Assembly: GCF_017526105.1 (NCBI RefSeq)
Contig: NZ_CP071839.1
Span: forward strand, 3,774,001 to 3,838,000
Length of the DNA: 64,000 nucleotides
Direction: 5' to 3'
From: Streptomyces cyanogenus
Lineage (GTDB): Bacteria > Actinomycetota > Actinomycetes > Streptomycetales > Streptomycetaceae
Below, in pieces: positions 8,448-18,376 of this stretch; position 1 is the first letter of the stretch; every line of letters starts with the position of its first letter. A program made the translations under genes and the position numbers. Under the pieces are notes generated by a model. The model was not told the origin of the DNA and did not search any database. It saw nothing but the letters and a program-made list of their open reading frames with translations.

Positions 8448-9050
8448 ATGGACGTGACCACCCCCGCCAGTGATCCCTGGCTGATCGTCGGGCTCGGCAA
8501 TCCCGGGCCGGAGTACGCCATGAACCGGCACAACGTCGGTTTCATGGTGGCCGACCTGCTCGCGGAGCGGATCGGGGGGAAGTTCAAGCGGGCGGGCAAG
8601 GCGCAGGCGCAGGTGCTGGAGGGGCGGATCGGTCCGGCGGGGCCGGGCAGCCGCCGGGTGGTGCTGGCGAAGCCGATGTCGTACATGAACCTGTCCGGTG
8701 GTCCGGTGAACGCGCTCCGGGACTTCTACAAGGTTCCGGTGGGGAACATCGTGGCGGTCCATGACGAGCTGGACATCGACTACGGCACGCTGCGGCTGAA
8801 GCTGGGCGGCGGTGACAACGGGCACAACGGTCTGAAGTCGATGACGAAGGCGATGGGGGCGGACTACCACCGGGTGCGGTTCGGGATCGGCCGGCCGCCG
8901 GGGCGGATGCAGGTGGCCGATTTCGTGCTGAAGGACTTCTCGTCGGCGGAGCGCAAGGAGCTGGACTACTTCGTGGACCGTGCGGCGGACGCGGTGGAGT
9001 GTCTGGTGACGGAGGGGCTGGAGCGGGCGCAGAGCGCGTACAACTCCTGA
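8448..9050 (+). CDS. pth: Peptidyl-tRNA hydrolase
   Basis: A 200-residue enzyme that releases peptides from prematurely dissociated peptidyl-tRNA. Family signatures: WLIVGLGNPGPEYAMNRHNVG with catalytic His28, KPMSYMNLSGGPV, AVHDELDIDYG, and GDNGHNGLKSM. Length and start match the bacterial Pth1 family. It lies directly after rplY on the same strand. A short membrane protein follows after 88 bp. Confidence 0.97.
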   Translation: MDVTTPASDPWLIVGLGNPGPEYAMNRHNVGFMVADLLAERIGGKFKRAGKAQAQVLEGRIGPAGPGSRRVVLAKPMSYMNLSGGPVNALRDFYKVPVGNIVAVHDELDIDYGTLRLKLGGGDNGHNGLKSMTKAMGADYHRVRFGIGRPPGRMQVADFVLKDFSSAERKELDYFVDRAADAVECLVTEGLERAQSAYNS

Positions 9051-9138
9051 GCGTGCTGGGTGTGGGGGATGTCGTACAACTGCTGACTTGTCCGCCCGGG
9101 TCGCTCGCCGGAGTTGACCGGTCGTAGGGGTATGGCCA

Positions 9139-9645
9139 ATGATCCCGGCCATGCCTGCCACAGCCCGTACTGCTCGTCAGGCGTCCGTGTCCGCGTTGCG
9201 GTTCGGGCGGGTCGCGACGATGGGTGCGCTCGCCGCGCTGATCCTGTTCGCCGGTGTGTGGGGTTCCTGGGGGACCGCGCAGCACGTGATGCTGACCAAG
9301 GGGCGCGAGCGCGGCACGGTCCGGGTGACGCGGTGCGCGGAGGGTGTGTGCAGCGGTCCGTTCACGCCGGCGTCGGCGGGGGCGGGTGCCCGTGCGCGGG
9401 TGGAGATCGAGCAGTCCGTCGCGGTGCGTTCGGGGACGACGTACGACGTCGTGCTCAAGCCCGGCACCGGGGAGGCGGTGCGGTCCGGTCCGGCGGGGAT
9501 CCTGTATGCGTGGGTGCCGCTGGGCGGGGCGCTGCTGCTGGCCGCGGTGGTGGTCGCCGGCGGGATGCGGCTGGTGCGGCCGGCGTGGGTGCTGGGGCTG
9601 GTCGGCGCGGGGCTGCTGACGGCGGTGTTCGTGGCGTTGCAGTGA
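9139..9645 (+). CDS. Small membrane protein of unknown function
   Basis: A 168-residue protein with about three predicted membrane helices (residues 26-44, 121-144 and 149-167). A roughly 70-residue extracytoplasmic loop contains two cysteines (CAEGVC) that could form a disulfide. The ATG at 9139 is used; ATG 9151 is an alternative. No family is recognised. It lies between pth and a perfect terminator shared with ppc. Confidence 0.7.
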   Translation: MIPAMPATARTARQASVSALRFGRVATMGALAALILFAGVWGSWGTAQHVMLTKGRERGTVRVTRCAEGVCSGPFTPASAGAGARARVEIEQSVAVRSGTTYDVVLKPGTGEAVRSGPAGILYAWVPLGGALLLAAVVVAGGMRLVRPAWVLGLVGAGLLTAVFVALQ

Positions 9646-9647
9646 CT

Positions 9648-9699
9648 GGAACGAACGGTGCCCCCGAGGTCGTACGACCTCGGGGGCACCGTTCGTTCC
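9648..9699. terminator. Perfect 52-bp palindromic bidirectional terminator
   Basis: 26-bp arms with no central spacer (centre 9673/9674), placed 3 bp after the stop at 9645 and 7 bp from the ppc stop on the other strand. It serves both convergent genes. Confidence 0.9.
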
Positions 9700-9705
9700 G
9701 GCGGG

Positions 9706-12438
<2,733 letters not shown>

Positions 12439-12610
12439 AGGTGCGGCTCCTTGCAGTGTTGAAGCTCGTCTGGAAGGGAACCCGGCCGGCTGCCACGCGG
12501 CGGGGCGCCGCATACGGGCCGGTGCGTCCGGGAAGGAAACTTCAGCGGACCGCGCTGTCCGACCGAGTCCAAGGATAGGTGGCCATGTGGACGCGCAGGC
12601 TCTGGGGCTC

Positions 12611-12640
12611 TTGCCGCCGCACGGCTCACTGCCATACTTA
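12611..12640 (+). promoter_or_regulatory. Probable promoter of the desaturase-TetR operon
   Basis: TTGCCG (12611-12616), 18 bp, TACTTA (12635-12640). The transcription start would be at about 12647. Confidence 0.5.
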
Positions 12641-12653
12641 CGACGCCGTAGGT

Positions 12654-12665
12654 TACGGAACCGTA
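12654..12665 (+). promoter_or_regulatory. Candidate TetR operator, TACGGAACCGTA
   Basis: A perfect 5-bp inverted repeat with a 2-bp centre, just downstream of the predicted transcription start and flanked by a CCGTAGG direct repeat. The placement suits repression by the TetR encoded at the end of the operon; this link is inference. Confidence 0.4.
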
Positions 12666-12741
12666 GGGAACAACCGTCGAGTCCCGCTCGGTCCCGGTGG
12701 CCTGGCATCTGTCTCGACCCTCGACCCCACAGGGGACGCGC

Positions 12742-13749
12742 ATGACCTCAAGTTCCGATGTGATCGAAGAAGCCCGTAAGGCCACCGACACACCCCCTCC
12801 CACCGCCACCCTGGGCGGCGAGCAGAAGCGTTCGATCGAGCAGATCACGCTGCTCCTGTTCATCGTCGTGCCCTTCGTGGCACTCGTGGCGGCCGTGCCG
12901 CTGGCCTGGGGCTGGGGGGTGAGCTGGCTCGATCTGGGCCTGCTGGTCTTCTTCTACTTCCTCGGGTGCCACGGCATCACCATCGGTTTCCACCGCTATT
13001 TCACCCACGGCTCGTTCAAGGCCAAGCGGCCGCTCAGGATCGCGCTGGCGATCATGGGCTCGATGGCGGTCGAGGGGCCGCTGGTGCGCTGGGTGGCCGA
13101 CCACCGCAAGCACCACAAGTTCTCCGACGCCGAGGGTGACCCGCATTCACCCTGGCGGTTCGGGGAGACGCTTCCGGCGCTGATGAAGGGCCTGTGGTGG
13201 GCCCACATCGGCTGGATGTTCGACGAGGAGCAGACCCCGCAGGACAAGTACGCGCCGGACCTGATCAAGGACAGGGCGATCCGGGCGATCTCCCGCCAGT
13301 TCGTCCTGTGGACGGCCCTGTCGCTGGGGCTGCCGCCGCTGATCGGCGGTCTGGTGACGATGTCCTGGTGGGGTGCGTTCACCGCGTTCTTCTGGGGTTC
13401 CCTCGTGCGGGTGGCGCTGCTGCACCATGTGACGTGGTCGATCAACTCGATCTGTCACGCGGTGGGCAAGCGGCCGTTCAAGTCGCGGGACCGCTCGGGC
13501 AACGTGTGGTGGCTGGCGGTCCTGTCCTGCGGGGAGTCCTGGCACAACCTGCACCACGCCGACCCGACCTCGGCGCGGCACGGTGTGATGCGCGGGCAGC
13601 TCGACTCCTCCGCGCGGTTCATCCGCTGGTTCGAGCTGCTCGGCTGGGCGTACGACGTGCGCTGGCCGTCACGCTCGCGTATCGATTCGCGCCGCAACAC
13701 CGCGGAAGGCGGTTCCCGGCGCCGGAAGGAGCCCGCCGAGGCGGCATGA
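12742..13749 (+). CDS. Membrane fatty-acid (acyl-CoA delta-9 type) desaturase
   Basis: A 335-residue integral membrane di-iron enzyme that introduces a double bond into acyl chains. The three histidine boxes are complete: HRYFTH at 84-89, HRKHH at 121-125 and HNLHH at 268-272. Hydrophobic helices lie at about 33-75 and 190-220. The ATG at 12742 follows an aggggac ribosome binding site. The stop overlaps the start of the TetR gene (ATGA), so the two are translationally coupled. The pairing suggests control of membrane fluidity by the TetR; the ligand is unknown. Confidence 0.92.
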   Translation: MTSSSDVIEEARKATDTPPPTATLGGEQKRSIEQITLLLFIVVPFVALVAAVPLAWGWGVSWLDLGLLVFFYFLGCHGITIGFHRYFTHGSFKAKRPLRIALAIMGSMAVEGPLVRWVADHRKHHKFSDAEGDPHSPWRFGETLPALMKGLWWAHIGWMFDEEQTPQDKYAPDLIKDRAIRAISRQFVLWTALSLGLPPLIGGLVTMSWWGAFTAFFWGSLVRVALLHHVTWSINSICHAVGKRPFKSRDRSGNVWWLAVLSCGESWHNLHHADPTSARHGVMRGQLDSSARFIRWFELLGWAYDVRWPSRSRIDSRRNTAEGGSRRRKEPAEAA

Positions 13750-14423
13750 TTGACGCCGTGGCGACCGATCCCAGCAGCAATCAAGGCAACGACAAGCAGC
13801 GGCGGACCCGCCGGACCCGTATGACCGGTGCCGAGCGCCGCCAGCAGTTGCTGGAGATCGGTCGCACCCTCTTCGCGGCGAAGGGTTTCGAGGGCACGTC
13901 GGTGGAGGAGATCGCGGCGAAGGCCGGGGTGTCCAAGCCGGTGGTGTACGAGCACTTCGGCGGCAAGGAGGGGCTGTACGCGGTGGTGGTGGACCGCGAG
14001 ATGCGGCGCCTGCTGGACATGGTGACGGGTTCGCTGACCGCAGGCCATCCCCGTGAACTGTGCGAACAGGCGGCGTTCGCGCTGCTGGACTACATCGAGG
14101 AGTACACGGACGGCTTCCGCATCCTGGTCCGTGACTCCCCCATCCCGCAGTCCACGGGGTCCTTCGCCTCGCTGATCTCGGACATCGCCACGCAGGTCGA
14201 GGACATTCTGGGCCGCGAGTTCAAGAGCCGCGGCTTCGACCCGAAGCTGGCCCCCCTCTACGCCCAGGCCCTGGTCGGCATGGTCGCCCTGACCGGCCAG
14301 TGGTGGCTGGACGTGCGCCGCCCGAAGAAGGCGGAGGTCGCGGCGCACCTGGTGAATCTGGCGTGGCACGGCCTGGACGGGCTGGAGCAGAAGCCGCGGC
14401 TGATAGGGCACCGCAAGAGCTGA
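13746..14423 (+). CDS. TetR family regulator, coupled to the desaturase
   Basis: A 225-residue regulator. A basic N-terminal extension (KQRRTRRTR) precedes the TetR DNA-binding domain, roughly residues 27-75, with the recognition segment GVSKPVVYEHFGGKEGLY. The C-terminal ligand domain ends in LVNLAWHGLDGL. The ATG overlaps the desaturase stop by four bases (ATGA). A GTG at 13758 is an alternative start. Coupling and the palindrome at 12654 make the desaturase the likely target. Similar TetR-desaturase pairs are known in actinobacteria; the effector is probably an acyl-CoA, which is inference. Confidence 0.9.
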   Translation: MIDAVATDPSSNQGNDKQRRTRRTRMTGAERRQQLLEIGRTLFAAKGFEGTSVEEIAAKAGVSKPVVYEHFGGKEGLYAVVVDREMRRLLDMVTGSLTAGHPRELCEQAAFALLDYIEEYTDGFRILVRDSPIPQSTGSFASLISDIATQVEDILGREFKSRGFDPKLAPLYAQALVGMVALTGQWWLDVRRPKKAEVAAHLVNLAWHGLDGLEQKPRLIGHRKS

Positions 14424-14428
14424 GCGTC

Positions 14429-14791
14429 CTAGGGGGCCGGTTCCAGGAACTCCAGCCGGTTGCCGACGGGGTCCTCGGAGTAGAAGCGCCGGTGGCCGGG
14501 GAGGGCGTCGTCCCAGGTGACGGGCGCGCCGAGCGCGGTGAGCCGGGCCGCGTAGGCCTCGATGTCCCGCACCCGCAGCCAGGGGTGGGCCTTCTTCGCG
14601 GGCCGGAAGTCGCGCTGGATCCCCAGGTGGAGCTGGACGAAGCCGGCCTCGAACCAGCAGCCGCCGCGTGCGGCGAGCGCCGGCGGCTTGGGGATCTCGG
14701 TCATGCCGAGGACACCGGTGTAGTAGGCGCGCAGCCGGTCCTCGGATCCGACGGGGGCGGCGAGCTGGACGTGGTCGAGGGCGACGAGCAC
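14429..14791 (-). CDS. VOC (glyoxalase/bleomycin-resistance fold) family protein
   Basis: A 120-residue protein with the VOC beta-alpha-beta-beta-beta layout. It starts LVALDHVQLA, has YYTGVLGMTEIPKP in the first module and FYSEDPVGNRLEFLEP at the end. His and Glu residues at the family's metal positions are visible (DHVQ and RLEFLE). The GTG start lies two bases after the tam stop, so it is the second gene of the tam operon. The substrate is unknown. Confidence 0.85.
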   Translation of the reverse strand: MLVALDHVQLAAPVGSEDRLRAYYTGVLGMTEIPKPPALAARGGCWFEAGFVQLHLGIQRDFRPAKKAHPWLRVRDIEAYAARLTALGAPVTWDDALPGHRRFYSEDPVGNRLEFLEPAP

Positions 14792-14793
14792 GC

Positions 14794-15606
14794 TCAGGAC
14801 TCCTTCACGGCCACGGCGAACAGCCGGCGGAACGGCAGGACCGTGCCGTAGGGGGCGCTCGGATAGGCCCTGCGCAGCAGGTCGCGGTACTCGTCGAGGA
14901 ACGCGTCGCGGGCCTCGGGGTCGTCGGCGAGGGCGGTCAGGGCGGGCCGCAGGCCGGTGCCCTTGACCCAGTCGAGCACCGGGTCCTGGCCGGTCAGGAC
15001 GTGGAAGTACGTCGTCTGCCAGACGTCGGCCGTGCAGCCGAGGCGGGTGAGGCGGTCCAGGTAGGTGCCGGGGGTGTGCACGGAGTCCGTGCGGCGCAGG
15101 ACGCCGCCGAGGCGGTCGCGCCAGCGGGGGGTGCCGGCGAGGTCGCGCATGAGGGCGTGCAGCGGGGCGTCGATGTTGTCCGGTACCTGGAAGGCGAGGG
15201 TGCCGCCCGGGCGCAGGCCCGCGGTCCAGTCGGGGAAGCGGTCGGCGTGGCCCGGCACCCACTGCAGGGTGGCGTTGGAGACGATCAGGTCGTACGGCTC
15301 GGCGGGCGTCCAGGTGCGGATGTCGGCGTGGGCGAAGTCGAGGCGGCCGCCGCCGGCCGTCGGTCCCTCGTGGTCGACGTGGGCCTTGTCGAGCATCTCG
15401 GGCGAGTTGTCGTAGCCGGTGATGCGGGCGGTGGGCCAGCGGTCGGCGAGCAGGGCGGTGACGTTGCCGGGGCCGCAGCCGAGGTCGGCGATGCGGGGCC
15501 GGTCGCCGGGCAGCCCGGGGACGCGGGCGAGGAGGTCGGCGAAGGGCCGGGCCCGGTGCCCGGCGTGGCGGAGGTACTGGGCGGGGTCCCAGGTGGGCGT
15601 CGTCAT
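14794..15606 (-). CDS. tam: Trans-aconitate 2-methyltransferase
   Basis: A 270-residue class I SAM-dependent methyltransferase that methylates trans-aconitate, an aconitase inhibitor, using AdoMet. The SAM-binding motif DLGCGPGN is at residues 41-48. WDPAQYLRHAGHRARPFADLLARV at the N-terminus, split by motif, and SNATLQWVPGH are typical Tam segments. It is divergent from tamR with 88 bp between the starts. TamR regulation of tam by trans-aconitate and citrate is established in S. coelicolor. The VOC gene follows with a 2-bp gap. Confidence 0.93.
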   Translation of the reverse strand: MTTPTWDPAQYLRHAGHRARPFADLLARVPGLPGDRPRIADLGCGPGNVTALLADRWPTARITGYDNSPEMLDKAHVDHEGPTAGGGRLDFAHADIRTWTPAEPYDLIVSNATLQWVPGHADRFPDWTAGLRPGGTLAFQVPDNIDAPLHALMRDLAGTPRWRDRLGGVLRRTDSVHTPGTYLDRLTRLGCTADVWQTTYFHVLTGQDPVLDWVKGTGLRPALTALADDPEARDAFLDEYRDLLRRAYPSAPYGTVLPFRRLFAVAVKES

Positions 15607-15629
15607 GCCTGCCACTTTCCCCAAGGTAT

Positions 15630-15675
15630 CTCTCGACGTCAAGAGACTCCACATCAAGAGACTTCACGTCGACAC
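15630..15675. promoter_or_regulatory. TamR operator array in the tam/tamR intergenic region
   Basis: A near-palindrome CTCTCGACGTCAAGAG (15630-15645; 14 of 16 symmetric positions) is followed by further half-sites. TCAAGAG starts at 15639 and 15654, and a degenerate TCGACAC at 15669, exactly 15 bp apart. This fits a MarR-family (UrtR-type) operator covering both divergent promoters. Confidence 0.7.
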
Positions 15676-15694
15676 AACCACTACACTGATCTCC

Positions 15695-16192
15695 ATGGAG
15701 GACGAGGTCGATCGGCTGGTCGCAGCGTGGCGCCGGGAGCGTCCGGACCTCGACGTGGAGCCGCTGGAAGTGCTCAGCCGGGTGAGCCGACTCGCCCGGC
15801 ACCTGGACCGCGCCCGCCGGCTCGCCTTCGCCGAGCACCAGCTGGAGCCCTGGGAGTTCGACGTGCTGACCGCGCTGCGGCGCGCGGGCACGCCGTACCA
15901 GCTCTCCCCCGGTCAGCTGCTGACCCAGACCCTGGTCACCTCGGGCACGATGACCAACCGCATCGACCGGCTGGCGAAGAAGGGCCTGGTGGAGCGGCTG
16001 CCCGACCCGAGCGACCGGCGCGGTGTGCTGGTCCGGCTGACCCACGAGGGCCGCGACCGCGCGGACCAGGCGCTGGCCGGCCTGCTGGAGCAGGAGCGGG
16101 CCATCCTCGGCGAGCTGTCCCGCGCCCAGCGCGCCGAACTGGCCGGCCTGCTACGCCAGCTGACCGCCCCGTTCGACAACATCCCCGGCTAG
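15695..16192 (+). CDS. tamR: TamR, MarR-family (UrtR subgroup) regulator of tam
   Basis: A 165-residue winged-helix regulator. The extra N-terminal helix with Trp and charged residues (LVAAWRRERPDLD) marks the UrtR subgroup, which binds small acids. The winged HTH contains SGTMTNRIDRLAKKGL and the wing DPSDRRGVLVRLT. In S. coelicolor TamR responds to citrate, aconitate and related acids, and represses itself and tam. A TACACT box ends 7 bp before the ATG (15682-15687), suggesting a leaderless transcript. Its 3' end overlaps the convergent LuxR gene by 42 bp. Confidence 0.92.
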   Translation: MEDEVDRLVAAWRRERPDLDVEPLEVLSRVSRLARHLDRARRLAFAEHQLEPWEFDVLTALRRAGTPYQLSPGQLLTQTLVTSGTMTNRIDRLAKKGLVERLPDPSDRRGVLVRLTHEGRDRADQALAGLLEQERAILGELSRAQRAELAGLLRQLTAPFDNIPG

Positions 16193-16918
16193 GTCCACCG
16201 GGCCCACCCCGGCCCGCCGGGCCAGCGCGACGGCGGCCAGCGTGGAGTGGACGCCCAGTTTGCCGAGGACGTTCTGCATATGGGTGCGGACGGTGTGCGG
16301 GGACAGGAACAGCCGCTCGGCGACGGCCTTGCGGCCGAGCCCGGCCACCATGCAGCGCAGCACCTCCCGCTCCCTCGGGGTGAGGGACTCCACCAGCCGT
16401 TCGCTCTCGGTGCGGTGCCTGCGCGCCGCGGTCAGCTCCTTGAGCACCCCGGTGAGCAGCGCGGGCGGCAGGTGGGTCTCGTCGCGCAGCACTCCCCGGA
16501 TCACCGTCAGCAGCCGGGACAGCGAGCAGTCCTTGGCGACCCAGCCGGAGGCCCCGGCCTGCAGCGCGAGGGCCGCGCGGCGCGGGTCGTCCTTCTCGGC
16601 GAGGACGACGATCCGTACGGCGGGCTGGGCGGCGCGGACCCCGGTGACGAGGGAGATGCCGTCGACCAGCCCCTCCTCGTCGCCGTCCTGCACAGGTACG
16701 GCCGGGCGGACGCCGGGCAGGTTGCCGCCCAGGTCGGCGTCGACCAGGAGCACGTCGTAGCGACGGCCCTCGCCGGCGGCGCGCTCCAGGCAGCGCAGCG
16801 CGGCCGGGCCGCTGCCGGCGGCGGAGACGTCGACGTCGGGCTCGGCGGCCAGGGCAGCGGCGAGCGACTCGGCGAAGATGCGGTGGTCGTCCACGACCAG
16901 GACTCGGATACGAACCAC
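16151..16918 (-). CDS. LuxR/NarL-type response regulator, orphan
   Basis: A 255-residue regulator. The receiver domain begins with the acidic pair in VVDDHRIF and has the phospho-acceptor Asp within LLVDADLGG. It is longer than usual because of an insert (about residues 75-90). The C-terminal HTH reads LTPREREVLRCMVAGL, then the recognition region LFLSPHTVRTHMQNVLGKLGVHS. The GTG start begins VVRIRVLVVDD. No partner kinase is adjacent. A cluster of five CCGGAA-type hexamers lies directly upstream. It ends inside the tamR 3' end (42-bp convergent overlap). Confidence 0.88.
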   Translation of the reverse strand: MVRIRVLVVDDHRIFAESLAAALAAEPDVDVSAAGSGPAALRCLERAAGEGRRYDVLLVDADLGGNLPGVRPAVPVQDGDEEGLVDGISLVTGVRAAQPAVRIVVLAEKDDPRRAALALQAGASGWVAKDCSLSRLLTVIRGVLRDETHLPPALLTGVLKELTAARRHRTESERLVESLTPREREVLRCMVAGLGRKAVAERLFLSPHTVRTHMQNVLGKLGVHSTLAAVALARRAGVGPVDLAGDVVERGGQLA

Positions 16919-17240
16919 GAAACCCCCTTCCCCAGGCTCCGCATGGAGCAGGGGAGACCAAGGTCCGGAAAGCTCCGGAATAGGCTGGTCCGGAAAACGC
17001 CCGGAAACGGATCCGGAGAACGACGACCCGCGCGGGTACGGCACCCGCGGACAGGGACGCGCGCCGCACGGCCGCCGCCGTTGCGGACACTGTTACCCCC
17101 ACCGCGGGTGTCGTACCCGCCTGTCTCGCCCCCTGAGCGGCACCGGCCCCCACCGGTGCTGTTCCTCAGAGTACGGATGGGAGCACGCAGCGGAAGGAGA
17201 TTTGCAGAACTGGCCGTACGGCGCGTTTATGGTGTGCCGC
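16919..17240. other. Intergenic region upstream of the LuxR regulator and the GNAT gene
   Basis: 322 bp without a convincing gene. Beside the LuxR start it holds the CCGGAA hexamer array. Near the GNAT gene, TTGCAG (17202) and TATGGT (17228-17233, seven bases before the ATG) suggest a leaderless promoter with long spacing (20 bp). Confidence 0.6.
16964..17018. repeat. Array of five CCGGAA/TCCGGA hexamers
   Basis: CCGGAAA-like copies begin at 16965, 16975, 16990, 17001 and 17013, spaced 10, 15, 11 and 12 bp, so most lie on roughly one face of the helix. The core TCCGGA is itself palindromic. Located 47-100 bp upstream of the LuxR regulator start, it is a candidate binding array. Confidence 0.5.
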
Positions 17241-17684
17241 ATGTTTCGTATTGAGGCGGAAGTCGACAAAGCCCGACGTGATCTGCTCCGCTCGCGGCTG
17301 CGGGACACCAACACGGCGGCGTCCCCGGTCCTCGCCGCGCTGCGCGGGACGCCCGGCGAGCGCGAGGTCCCCCTCCACGTCTGGGCGCTGGACCCGGCCG
17401 GCGACCTGGCGGGCGGGCTGGTCGGCCACACCTGGACGACCTGGATGCACGTCACCTACCTGTGGACCGACCCCCGCCACCGCGGCGCGGGCCTCGGCTC
17501 CCGCCTGCTGGCGGAGGCGGAACGCATCGCCGCGGCCGACCGCGGCTGCACCGCGTCCCGCCTGGAGACCTGGGACTTCCAGGCGCCGGAGTTCTACCGG
17601 AAACAGGGCTACGAGGTGGTGTGCGTGATCCCCGACTACCCGCCGGGGATCACGGAGTACACGCTGACGAAGCGCCTGGGCTGA
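17241..17684 (+). CDS. GNAT family N-acetyltransferase
   Basis: A 147-residue GNAT. The acetyl-CoA-binding motif A reads TDPRHRGAGLGSRLL (about residues 74-88). The later segment LETWDFQAPEFYRKQGYEVV is motif B. The start is ATG 17241 (MFRIEAEVD); an ATG 12 bp upstream is possible. The substrate is unknown. It converges with and overlaps the hypothetical gene at 17650 by 35 bp. Confidence 0.85.
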   Translation: MFRIEAEVDKARRDLLRSRLRDTNTAASPVLAALRGTPGEREVPLHVWALDPAGDLAGGLVGHTWTTWMHVTYLWTDPRHRGAGLGSRLLAEAERIAAADRGCTASRLETWDFQAPEFYRKQGYEVVCVIPDYPPGITEYTLTKRLG

Positions 17685-18156
17685 CGGGGGCTCGGTCCCC
17701 CGGGGCGGGCGGGGGCGGCGGCAGGGGCGGATACGGCGGCCGGGGCGGGACCCGGGGGCCGGGCGGGCCCGAGGGTGCGGGCGGCGGCTGGGGCTCCGCC
17801 GAGCGCCGGGGCCGGGGCGCCGCGGGCCGCGGAGTCAGGGGTGGGGCCGGGGCCGGCGGGGGCGGTGGCGGGAGTTCGTCGTCCGCGAGCACGGGGCCGC
17901 CCGCTCGCAGCCGCTCGACGGTCCGCTCGGCCCGGCGGCGGGCCCGGGGGTCGTCGTCGCGCCGGAAGAGCAGCCGCACGCTGAGCGGGGAGCGGTACCC
18001 GAGCGCGAGGCCGGCGCCGCGCGACTCCTCCGTGGCGACCAGCCGGTACCCGAGCGCGTGCGCAATCTCCTCGGCCCGGGCCTTCACGGCCACCGTCCCC
18101 CGGATCTCGACGTGCCCCCGGCCGTCGAAGCGCGAACGGATCTCGTCGTCCTCCAT
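17650..18156 (-). CDS. Hypothetical protein with proline-rich C-terminal tail
   Basis: A 168-residue protein. The first 95 residues look folded, mixing beta and alpha (HVEIRGTVAVKARAEEIAHAL and following, with a DDDPRARRRAERTVERL helix). The last 75 are low-complexity Pro/Arg/Ala. The ATG at 18156 is preferred, although the frame extends upstream. No family is recognised. Its 3' end overlaps the convergent GNAT gene. The proline-rich tail could partly reflect composition; the N-terminal half is better supported. Confidence 0.6.
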   Translation of the reverse strand: MEDDEIRSRFDGRGHVEIRGTVAVKARAEEIAHALGYRLVATEESRGAGLALGYRSPLSVRLLFRRDDDPRARRRAERTVERLRAGGPVLADDELPPPPPPAPAPPLTPRPAAPRPRRSAEPQPPPAPSGPPGPRVPPRPPYPPLPPPPPAPGDRAPVSPGASSACTP

Positions 18157-18333
18157 CAGCGGTCCCGGGAATGCCGGTCGGCCGCCGGGGCCTTCAGCTG
18201 GTCCCATTCCTCCCACGCCATGTGTGGCCTCCCCCGCCTCTCCTGGTGCACCGCCGGACACGGCCGTGGCAGGCATGCACCTTACTGGCACGCCGAGTCC
18301 GGTGGCATACGGGGGACTTCTCCTCGGCGAGCG

Positions 18334-18372
18334 CACCGGCCCCGTACTCGGTCATCGCGTACGGGGCCGGTG
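18334..18372 (-). terminator. Terminator of the gal operon
   Basis: Perfect 14-bp stem CACCGGCCCCGTAC/GTACGGGGCCGGTG with an 11-nt loop, ending 5 bp from the galK stop. Confidence 0.85.
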
Positions 18373-18376
18373 GGTG

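Larger units (their letters stand above)
12439..12741. other. Intergenic region between divergent ppc and desaturase genes
   Basis: 303 bp without a convincing gene. The desaturase side holds a promoter-like pair (12611-12640) and a short palindrome (12654-12665). The ppc side contains no promoter I can single out. Confidence 0.7.
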
